Origin: DATKSG01 sp035531775
GTDB lineage: Bacteria; Actinomycetota; Acidimicrobiia; Acidimicrobiales; UBA8190
Length of the DNA: 19,394 nucleotides
Direction of reading: 5' to 3'
Assembly (NCBI GenBank): GCA_035531775.1
Contig: DATKSG010000035.1
Coordinates: 1-19,394 of the forward strand
The notes below the pieces were generated by a model. That model ran no database searches, was not told the origin of the DNA, and saw only the letters and a program-made list of their open reading frames with translations. The translations under genes were made by a program, and so were the position numbers. Of the stretch, positions 1 through 6,036 are shown piece by piece. Position 1 is the first letter of the stretch; every line of letters begins with the position of its first letter.

Positions 1-141
1 TCAAACGCGTCGCCTTCGGCTTCACCAACTTCGAGAACTTCCGCATCCGGGCTCTGCTCTACGCCGGCAAGCCCAACTGGCGGGTGCTGGACTCGATCGT
101 GGTCACGTGAGCTGGCTCACCCCGCTGAAACCGGAAGAGCC
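1..141 (+). mobile_element. Right end of an ISL3-family insertion sequence (truncated by window edge)
   Basis: The segment holds the 3' end of a transposase gene followed by a terminal inverted repeat. Reading inward from position 141 on the minus strand the end is GGCTCTTCCGGTTTCAGCGG, which fits the GGCTCTTC-type termini known for the ISL3 family. The IS boundary is therefore placed at 141. ISL3 elements usually make an 8-bp target duplication; the adjacent octamer AAATAACT (142-149) would be the right-hand copy, but the left copy lies outside the window, so this is unverified. The element inserted 45 bp beyond the 3' end of the tRNA-Val gene. Confidence 0.75.
3..110 (+). CDS. ISL3-family transposase, C-terminal 35 residues (partial)
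   Basis: Only the last 35 codons and the stop are present; the gene starts upstream of the window. The peptide contains GFTNFENFRIRALLYAGKPN, which closely matches the conserved C-terminus of ISL3-type DDE transposases (typically GF.N..NFR.R.LL). These enzymes move the element by cut-and-paste at its inverted repeats. The stop at 108-110 is followed 31 bp later by the outer edge of the terminal repeat, a normal spacing for this family. Whether the full gene is intact cannot be judged from this window. Confidence 0.75.
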   Translation, partial: KRVAFGFTNFENFRIRALLYAGKPNWRVLDSIVVT

Positions 142-186
142 AAATAACTCACGCGAAACCACGCCCCGCGTTGTACCTGGTCAGAG

Positions 187-260
187 TGGGCGCAGAGGGA
201 CTCGAACCCCCGACCTCAGCCGTGTGAAGGCTGCGCTCTAACCAGCTGAGCTATGCGCCC
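187..260 (-). tRNA. tRNA-Val, anticodon CAC
   Basis: The minus strand folds as a complete 74-nt cloverleaf. The acceptor stem is GGGCGCA / TGCGCCC with discriminator A at 187. The D arm is GCTCAGCTGGTTAGAGC. The anticodon arm is CAGCC-TTCACAC-GGCTG, giving anticodon CAC, which reads the valine codon GTG. The T arm is GGGGG-TTCGAGT-CCCTC with one G-U pair. CCA is not encoded. The first ten nucleotides of the tRNA (251-260) overlap the 3' end of cysQ on the same strand. An ISL3-family element ends 45 bp past its 3' end. Confidence 0.96.
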
Positions 261-1072
261 GGAGCATCCGATGGTACTGCCCCGCACACCGAAGCCAGAA
301 CCTCGAGCACCCGCTCGGCAAGAACGGCCCGGCACACCACCAGGTCCGGCAGCCACGGGTCGGCCTGGTTGTAGCGCAGCTCCGAGCCGTCGATCCTCGA
401 GGCGTGGAGCCCCGCCGCCAGGGCCACGGCCACCGGGGCGGCCGAGTCCCACTCGTACTGTCCACCGGCATGGACATACAGGTCGACCTCGCCGCGCACC
501 ACGGCCATGATCTTGACGCCGGCCGACCCCATGGGGACGAGCTCGGCGTCGAGCCCGGCCGCCACTGCCCCGACCATTTCCGGAGGCCGGCTGCGGCTCA
601 CCGCCAGCCGGAGCCGCCGCCCCGGCGCAGCCTCGACGGGGTCGATTAAGGGGACAAGCGCCGTGCTGAACACCTCGCCGGTGGCTGGCAGGGCCACCGC
701 CCCACACCGGGGGCGGTCCCCGACCACCAGGGCCACATGCACGGCGAAGTCGCTGCGCCCAGCCTCGGCGAACTCGCGTGTCCCGTCGAGGGGGTCGATG
801 ACCCACACCCGTTCGGCCCGCAGGCGTTCGGGGTTGTCGGGCGACTCCTCCGACAGCACGGCGTCGTCCGGGTGGCGCTCGGCCAGCAGCGCCTGCAGCG
901 TCTCCTCCGACCGGCGGTCCCCGGCGGAGCGCAGAGCGGCGGCATCGGAGAAGCCAACCTCACTGCGCACCGTCATCAACGTGTCGGCGGCCAAGGCCGC
1001 CATGTCGGCGGCCGACACGTGGTCGTCCGGCGTCAGCTGGTCGTCCGCAGCGCCCGACGACGACGCCGTCAC
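251..1072 (-). CDS. cysQ: CysQ-type 3'(2'),5'-bisphosphate nucleotidase (inositol monophosphatase fold)
   Basis: The 273-residue product is a Mg-dependent phosphatase. Family members hydrolyse 3'-phosphoadenosine 5'-phosphate (PAP), the by-product of sulfate assimilation and sulfotransfer; actinobacterial CysQ also acts on fructose-1,6-bisphosphate and inositol-1-phosphate. Visible metal-site motifs are SEE (about 74-76), DPLDGT (93-98) and WD (208-209), in the standard order. The whole sequence resembles mycobacterial CysQ as I remember it, including GDRRSEETLQALL, YVHAGGQYEWDSAAP and the LRYNQADPWLPDL tail. I chose the GTG at 1072 because it forms a GTGA overlap with the upstream amidase stop and gives a length close to that homologue. 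The gene is the second of a two-gene operon. Its TAG stop (251-253) lies inside tRNA-Val, so tRNA processing may cut the end of this mRNA. Confidence 0.9.
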   Translation of the reverse strand: MTASSSGAADDQLTPDDHVSAADMAALAADTLMTVRSEVGFSDAAALRSAGDRRSEETLQALLAERHPDDAVLSEESPDNPERLRAERVWVIDPLDGTREFAEAGRSDFAVHVALVVGDRPRCGAVALPATGEVFSTALVPLIDPVEAAPGRRLRLAVSRSRPPEMVGAVAAGLDAELVPMGSAGVKIMAVVRGEVDLYVHAGGQYEWDSAAPVAVALAAGLHASRIDGSELRYNQADPWLPDLVVCRAVLAERVLEVLASVCGAVPSDAPGA

Positions 1073-2484
1073 CCTGGCCCCATGGGGGCCAGGTCGTCGA
1101 ACCCGATGGCCGCTTCCACGGCGGCGGCCGAGCGGATGACCACCAGGTCGCCGTGTTGGGGCCCCACCAGCTGCAGCCCCACCGGCAGGCCGCCCGGCGT
1201 GCGACCGGCGCACACGGTGGCCGCCGGTGAGCGCGTCATGTTGAAGGGATAGGTGAAGCGCACCCAGTTGGCCTCGACCCTGCCGTTTACCAACCCGGCC
1301 GCCTCGAGAGAACGCGGCGGGGGGGGCGCCGCACAGGTGGGCGTGATCAGCAGGCGCACGTCGTGGAACAGCTCCACCAGGCGAAGGTTCAAGCGGTGAC
1401 AGGCGTCCTCGGCTTTGACCAGGTCCACCGCCGTCATGTTTTCGGCCGCCCAGTCGACCTGGGCGGCGAGCAGGGGGTCGATGTGCTCCCAAACCTCGGT
1501 GCCACGGTAGGGGGCCAGGGTGCGGGTGTTGTAGGCCAGGGCCATGGTGAGCCAGTCCGACACCGGGTCCTCGTCGAAGACACTGTCGAGCTCGACCACC
1601 TCCACGCCGAGCCCTTCGACGCGGCGCACCGCCGCCTCGCACACGGAGCGGACCTCGTCGTCCACCTCGGCGTACCCGAGGGTGGGTGACCACGCCACCT
1701 TGGCCGGCGCCCGGGCGTCGCGCCCGGCGGCCGGCCATGATGCTTCGGGGCGCGGCAGCGAGCGCAGGTCGCTCGGGTCAGGCCCGACGGCCACGTCCAG
1801 GGCGTAGACGATGTCGGCCACGGTGCGGGCGATTGGCCCTTTGGTCGAAAGATGGTGCCAGTCCGGGGGCTCGGCCCCGCCCGAGGGCACGCGGCCGAGC
1901 GACGGTTTGATGCCGCTCAGCCCGCAGCACGACGAGGGGATACGGATCGACCCCCCGCCGTCGGAGCCGGTGGCCAGGGGCACGAGCCCGGCGGCCACCG
2001 CCGCCGCCGAACCTCCCGACGACCCGCCGGGGCTGTGCTCGAGATTCCAGGGATTGCGGGTGGGACCGAAGGTGACGTTGTCGGTGTCGCCCTTCCAGCC
2101 GAGCTCGGGGGTGTTGGTCTTGCCCACCACCACACATCCGGCCGCCTTGAGGCGCGCCACCAGGGGCGAGTCGTTGGCAGCCGGCGCATCGTGGGCGAAG
2201 GCGGCCGACCCGTGGGTGGTGACGAAGCCCGCCGCGTCCTCCAGGTCCTTCACGCCGATGGGGATCCCGGCCAAGGCGCCGGGGTCGCGCCCCGCCGCCA
2301 CCTGCTCGTCGATGACGGCGGCGGCAGCCAGGGCGCCCTCGCGGTCGAGGGCCACGAAAGCGTTCAGGGCGGCGTTGTGGGCCTCGATGCGCTCCAGGGC
2401 ATGGCCCACGACCTCGCGAGCCGAGACCTTGCCGGTGCGCACGTCGGCGGCCAGGTCGGCCAGGGCCAGGCGGCGGAAGTCCAT
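1069..2484 (-). CDS. Amidase-signature family amidase
   Basis: The 471-residue cytoplasmic enzyme hydrolyses an amide bond; the substrate cannot be named from sequence. The Ser-cisSer-Lys triad of the family is visible: Lys79 in GVKD, cis-Ser155 in SPGGSSGGSAAA and nucleophile Ser179 in GSDGGGSIR. Spacing matches GatA-type enzymes (Lys79, Ser about 154, Ser about 178). The C-terminal part, including RSPAATVCAG and GLPVGLQLVGP, is the usual amidase tail. It is unlikely to be the GatA subunit because no gatB or gatC lies nearby and it is paired with cysQ. Start: ATG at 2484, 33 bp from the divergent VOC gene, so the two share a very short promoter region. Its stop overlaps the cysQ start by 4 bp, which suggests translational coupling. 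Confidence 0.9.
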   Translation of the reverse strand: MDFRRLALADLAADVRTGKVSAREVVGHALERIEAHNAALNAFVALDREGALAAAAVIDEQVAAGRDPGALAGIPIGVKDLEDAAGFVTTHGSAAFAHDAPAANDSPLVARLKAAGCVVVGKTNTPELGWKGDTDNVTFGPTRNPWNLEHSPGGSSGGSAAAVAAGLVPLATGSDGGGSIRIPSSCCGLSGIKPSLGRVPSGGAEPPDWHHLSTKGPIARTVADIVYALDVAVGPDPSDLRSLPRPEASWPAAGRDARAPAKVAWSPTLGYAEVDDEVRSVCEAAVRRVEGLGVEVVELDSVFDEDPVSDWLTMALAYNTRTLAPYRGTEVWEHIDPLLAAQVDWAAENMTAVDLVKAEDACHRLNLRLVELFHDVRLLITPTCAAPPPPRSLEAAGLVNGRVEANWVRFTYPFNMTRSPAATVCAGRTPGGLPVGLQLVGPQHGDLVVIRSAAAVEAAIGFDDLAPMGPG

Positions 2485-2517
2485 GGACCAGGCGTAGCAC
2501 AGCGTCGAGCGGCGCCG

Positions 2518-3432
2518 ATGGGCACGGCGCCCGTGTCAGGCAATAGCGTGCCGCCCGTGCCCGGCGACGCAGTGGTGCTCGACCATGTGGCCGTGGCCGT
2601 CGAGGCCTGGGCCGATGCCTGGGGGCGCTATGTGGTGGAGCTCGGCGGGCGCTGGGCTTCGGGGGGGCTCAACGTGGGCTTCGGGCCGGCCCAGCTGCGC
2701 TTCGCCAACGACGCCCGGGTCGAGGTGCTCCAACCCTGGCAGGCCGAAGCCAACCCCTTCCTGCGGCGCTTTCTCGACACCAACGGGCCCGGGCCCCATC
2801 ATCTGACATTCAAAGTCCCCGACATCGCCCACGCCCTGGAGGCGGCGGCCTCGGCCGGCTTCACCGCGGTCCAGGTGGACCTGTCGGACCCCGAATGGAA
2901 GGAGGCCTTCCTCCATCCCCGTCAGGCCACCGGGGTGGTGGTCCAGATGGCTCAGGCGGCTGGCTCCTGGGAGTCGCCCCCACCCGAGGGCTTTCCCACC
3001 GACGCCCCGCATGGCGCGCCGGCCGCCTTCACCCACGTGACACACGCCGTGGCCGACCTCGACGACGCGCTGGCGCTGTTCTCGGGCCTGCTCGGCGGCG
3101 AACTAGCCGAGCGCCACCACGACACCGGCGCCGGGTGGCACGGCGTCACCTTGCGCTGGCCCGGGCCCCTCGGCCTGCGCCTCATCACCCCCACCGGCGA
3201 CCGCCATGGCGTCGACGCCCCCGGCTCCGCCCTACACCGCTGGCTCGGGGACCGACCGGGCCGGGTGCACCACCTGGCCTTCGCCCGGACCGGGCCGCTC
3301 GACCCCGGGTCCGGGCCGGAGCCGGCCGAAGCGCCGGTGCCCGGCGTGACCGAGGCCGAGCAGCCGCTGTACGTGGTAGCCCCCGAGGACAATCTCGGGG
3401 CCCGTCTCGTGGTGCGCCGGAGCCTCCAGTAG
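2518..3432 (+). CDS. Two-domain VOC (glyoxalase-fold) protein
   Basis: The 304-residue product contains two tandem vicinal-oxygen-chelate modules. Module 1 (about 18-147) has LDHVAVAVE with His23, VEVLQP with Glu69, GPHHLTFKV with His95, and VVVQMAQ, where a Gln replaces the usual Glu ligand. Module 2 (about 170-300) has FTHVTHAVAD with His173 and VHHLAFA with His252. VOC proteins include epimerases, glyoxalases and ring-cleaving dioxygenases; the specific reaction is unknown and an incomplete metal site is possible. The ATG at 2518 gives the longest product that does not run into the divergent amidase. In-frame GTGs at 2533, 2548 and 2557 are alternatives, since the conserved fold begins only near residue 18. 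The membrane-protein gene follows after one base. Confidence 0.75.
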   Translation: MGTAPVSGNSVPPVPGDAVVLDHVAVAVEAWADAWGRYVVELGGRWASGGLNVGFGPAQLRFANDARVEVLQPWQAEANPFLRRFLDTNGPGPHHLTFKVPDIAHALEAAASAGFTAVQVDLSDPEWKEAFLHPRQATGVVVQMAQAAGSWESPPPEGFPTDAPHGAPAAFTHVTHAVADLDDALALFSGLLGGELAERHHDTGAGWHGVTLRWPGPLGLRLITPTGDRHGVDAPGSALHRWLGDRPGRVHHLAFARTGPLDPGSGPEPAEAPVPGVTEAEQPLYVVAPEDNLGARLVVRRSLQ

Positions 3433-3433
3433 C

Positions 3434-4267
3434 GTGACCCCCGTGCCGGAGCCCGATGGACCGAAGGCGCCGCCACCCAAGCTGACCCTGGGCCAGCGCC
3501 TGCTGGCCGCCCTCCCCGATCTGCAACGCGCCGCGCCGCGGCCCTCGTCGGGCCCGTCCTCGGCCTCGGCCCCGGCCGGGGGCGCCGCCGGAGCGTCAGC
3601 CGACGACGATGTGATCCAGCCCGACGCCGTCATCAGTGCCGGCGGACGCACCGTGGGGTCCTCTCGGCGCTCGTCCCCCGCGGCCAGGGCCGCCGGTCCC
3701 CGAGTCGACCCGTACGCGGCGATGTCGGTGGCCGAGCTGCGCCTGGCCATGAAGGGCCTAGACCCCACCGAGCGCCGCTACCCCCTGGCGGTGGGTCCGC
3801 TCATCGCCGTCCTCGACCTGGTGCTAACGGTCGTGGCCTTGCACACCAATCCGGCGCTTCACCACAAGGGCCACACCAACCCGACCGACATCGTGGCCCT
3901 GGGCATCGGGTCGGCGGTGATCGCCGGCCTGGTGGTGGTGGCCGCTATGTTCCGGAGGCGCTCTCTCACCATCTTCGCCCTGCTCTTCTCGGGCTACGGC
4001 GGCGGTGTCGTCACCCTCATCCCGGCCTGGGTGCTGGCCGGCTTCCTCTTCATCCGCTTCAACCGCATGCAGAAGTCGCTCACGGCCAAGACCGGTGGGC
4101 CGGCCGCCGCCCGGGCCGACGCTGCCGAGCGCCGTGCCGCCCGGCTCGAGCAGCGCCGCCAAGGGGGGCGCCGGGCCAAGGCCCCGGCCGCCCCGGCCGG
4201 CCCGCCGCCCAATAAGCGCTACACGCCGCCCAAGCCGGTCAGGCCCAAACCACCGGCCCCGGACTGA
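3434..4267 (+). CDS. Proline/alanine-rich multi-spanning membrane protein, function unknown
   Basis: The 277-residue product has three parts. Residues 1-95 are low-complexity (Pro, Ala, Ser) and probably disordered. Residues about 115-210 are strongly hydrophobic, with helices near 117-136, 153-172 and one or two between 177 and 208. The last 65 residues are rich in Arg, Lys, Ala and Pro, ending in PPKPVRPKPPAPD. The charge distribution suggests a cytoplasmic C-terminal tail. I do not recognise the family. The GTG at 3434 lies one base after the VOC stop, so the two genes are probably co-transcribed; an in-frame GTG at 3443 is an alternative. The last 49 bp overlap the 3' end of the convergent acyltransferase gene. 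Confidence 0.75.
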   Translation: MTPVPEPDGPKAPPPKLTLGQRLLAALPDLQRAAPRPSSGPSSASAPAGGAAGASADDDVIQPDAVISAGGRTVGSSRRSSPAARAAGPRVDPYAAMSVAELRLAMKGLDPTERRYPLAVGPLIAVLDLVLTVVALHTNPALHHKGHTNPTDIVALGIGSAVIAGLVVVAAMFRRRSLTIFALLFSGYGGGVVTLIPAWVLAGFLFIRFNRMQKSLTAKTGGPAAARADAAERRAARLEQRRQGGRRAKAPAAPAGPPPNKRYTPPKPVRPKPPAPD

Positions 4268-5400
4268 GCGGGCGGCTCGGTGTCGGAAGTGCCGGGCGCC
4301 GGGGGATGGGCCCAGGCCTGGCGCAGACGCAGGAAGGGCGACTCCACCAGCCGGTAGCTGACCAGAGCCGCCACCACCGATACCGCCAAGCACAGCGCCA
4401 GCAGGCCGAGATATCCATGGGGCGCCCACGACGCCTTGGCCAGTTGGTTGACGATCGGGAAGTGCCACAGATAAAGGCTGTAGGAGGCCACCCCCAAGGC
4501 AGCCAGCGGGCGCCACTCGAGGGCCCGCACCACCGGGCCACGGCGCCGGTCGAGCACCACCGACCCGAGTACCAAGAAGGTCGCCGGCAGCACCACCACG
4601 TCGAGGTCGTAGCGCCACATGACCACCAGCCACAACGGCACGGAGGCGGCGAACCACCACGAGCTGTTGGACGCCGTCGCCGAGCGCAGGCGCCGGCGGC
4701 GGTCCCATTGGGTCTCCACCACGGCCAGGATCATCCCCGGAACGAAGAACACGAAAGTGGTGGGAAGCGAGTACTCCCAGCGGACGTCCACGTGGGTGAC
4801 GGTGGTAACGAAGGCCAGCCGCACCAGCTCGGTGGCGACGCCGAGCGCCACCAACCATGCGGCCAGGCGCATCGGGGAGTCGCCGGCCACCACGGCCAGG
4901 GCGGCGGCCAGGAAGGGCAGCAGGATGTAGAACTGCACCTCCACCACGAGCGACCACATCACGCCGTCCACGTGGGCCAAGGTGGCCGGGAAGAAGTTCT
5001 CGAGCATGAGCGCACCCCGCCACCAAGTGGTGAAGGTCCCACCGTGGTCGATCCACACCAGGTACACCGCCAGCACCACGTAATACAGCGGCAGGATGCG
5101 CAGCGCCCGGTTGGCCACGTACCGCCGCAGCCGGATGTCGCGCCCCACGCCGAGCTGGCGCCGGGCGAAGGGGCGGAACAGCAGGTAGCCGGTCAGGGCG
5201 AAGAAGAGAAACACCCCGAAGCCGCCCCCCAGGCGCAGCCGCTCGAAGAAGGTGGCGTGCGCGCCGACCCCGTATCCCCGGCTCGAGCCGAAAACATGGC
5301 CCTCGAGCACGGCCAGGGCGGCCAGGGCCCGCAGCGACTCGATGGCCGAGGACCGGGTCTCCCCAGCCTGCTCGATGGTGGCGGTGGGAGCCGCTGTCAC
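4219..5400 (-). CDS. Acyltransferase-3 family (OafA-like) membrane O-acyltransferase
   Basis: The 393-residue integral membrane protein has about ten hydrophobic segments. It belongs to the family that moves acyl groups onto sugars, peptidoglycan, lipids or antibiotics at the membrane. The signature Arg-x10-His is exact: Arg24 in ESLRALAALA and His35 in VLEGH. It is followed by FGVFLFFALTGYLLFRPF, the usual second motif. MWSLVVEVQFYILLPFLAA and YSLYLWHFPIV are the other family landmarks. The GTG at 5400 forms a GTGA overlap with the tetR stop, so it is second in a tetR-acyltransferase operon; the next upstream in-frame GTG (VRAVTAA) would extend by only three residues. The acceptor is unknown. 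Its place beside a lipid operon suggests envelope modification. Confidence 0.88.
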   Translation of the reverse strand: MTAAPTATIEQAGETRSSAIESLRALAALAVLEGHVFGSSRGYGVGAHATFFERLRLGGGFGVFLFFALTGYLLFRPFARRQLGVGRDIRLRRYVANRALRILPLYYVVLAVYLVWIDHGGTFTTWWRGALMLENFFPATLAHVDGVMWSLVVEVQFYILLPFLAAALAVVAGDSPMRLAAWLVALGVATELVRLAFVTTVTHVDVRWEYSLPTTFVFFVPGMILAVVETQWDRRRRLRSATASNSSWWFAASVPLWLVVMWRYDLDVVVLPATFLVLGSVVLDRRRGPVVRALEWRPLAALGVASYSLYLWHFPIVNQLAKASWAPHGYLGLLALCLAVSVVAALVSYRLVESPFLRLRQAWAHPPAPGTSDTEPPAQSGAGGLGLTGLGGV

Positions 5401-5999
5401 CGCTCGGACTCCACCATGAGCGCCGAGCGCAACAGGCGCAGGATCTCCTGGCGCCGGCGCACCAGGGACCGGGCCGTGGGCTCCTCGCCGAGGGCCCGCA
5501 ATACCTCCACCTCGGTGATCATGCCCACCACCGTGGAGTAAATAGCGAGCAAGAGCAAGCGCGGCTCGTGGCGGCGCATGTGGCCAGCGTCCATCTCGGC
5601 CAGGAGGAAGGCCTGGGCCCGGCCCACCAGCGGGTCGAGGGCGGCGGTGAGCCGGGTGGCCGCCGGCGGGCCCAGGCGACCGACCTCGCGAACCAGGCCC
5701 AACAGCTCCGGCCGGCGGGCGGCCAGGCGGAAGACCGAGCGCACCACGGCCTCGACCCGGTCCCAACCGCCCCCGGCCCGGTCCAGGGACTGCTCCAAGG
5801 CGGCGGCCAGCTCGGTGGCGGAACGGTCGATCAGGGCCTCGAGTAGGGCCTCCTTGGACGGGAACCAGTACAAGATGGACTGCTTGCGCATGCCCAGGGC
5901 CTCGGCCAGAGCGTCGAGCGAGCTGGCTTCGTAGCCCCGGGACCCGAACGAGGCCAGGGCGGCGTCGAGGATGCGGTCCCCCGTCGTCGGCTCGCTCAC
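5397..5999 (-). CDS. TetR/AcrR-family transcriptional regulator
   Basis: The 200-residue product has an N-terminal TetR helix-turn-helix (about residues 8-56), with ILDAALASFGSRGYEASSLD followed by the recognition region LAEALGMRKQSILYWFPSKE. The C-terminal helical half (about 60-195) would bind a ligand and dimerise; it is not diagnostic. The start is GTG at 5999. A perfect palindrome CTACCA-GA-TGGTAG begins at 6000, touching the start codon, so autorepression is likely. The gene is divergent from the acyl-reductase operon, the classical position of a local repressor that responds to a pathway metabolite such as an acyl-CoA. The ligand is inferred only from context. Confidence 0.92.
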   Translation of the reverse strand: MSEPTTGDRILDAALASFGSRGYEASSLDALAEALGMRKQSILYWFPSKEALLEALIDRSATELAAALEQSLDRAGGGWDRVEAVVRSVFRLAARRPELLGLVREVGRLGPPAATRLTAALDPLVGRAQAFLLAEMDAGHMRRHEPRLLLLAIYSTVVGMITEVEVLRALGEEPTARSLVRRRQEILRLLRSALMVESER

Positions 6000-6028
6000 C
6001 TACCAGATGGTAGACGGGCATGGTAGAC
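6000..6028. promoter_or_regulatory. Palindromic operator between tetR and the acyl-reductase operon
   Basis: A perfect inverted repeat CTACCA-GA-TGGTAG occupies 6000-6013, and TGGTAGAC is repeated directly at 6008-6015 and 6021-6028. TetR-family dimers bind palindromes of this kind. The site covers the whole short gap between the TetR start (5999) and the plausible starts of the plus-strand gene (6031 or 6037). TAGACA at 6024-6029 could be a -10 box for a leaderless transcript beginning at the GTG at 6037. Binding is inferred, not shown. Confidence 0.7.
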
Positions 6029-6036
6029 AAGTGGGC

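Noticed and set aside
151..171. Possible hairpin ACGCG...CGCGT after tRNA-Val
   Set aside because: The arms are only 5 bp with an 11-base loop. The T-rich tail is short and runs into the IS boundary. Too weak to call a terminator.
1852..2517. Open frame on the plus strand upstream of the VOC protein, giving a 526-residue reading
   Set aside because: This stretch is the antisense shadow of the amidase gene, with Gly/Arg/His-rich composition. The VOC fold begins only after 2518.
5401..6030. Minus-strand extension of the acyltransferase frame through tetR
   Set aside because: It is a shadow frame of the TetR gene; the acyltransferase start is fixed by the GTGA overlap and by the Arg-x10-His motif close to the N-terminus.
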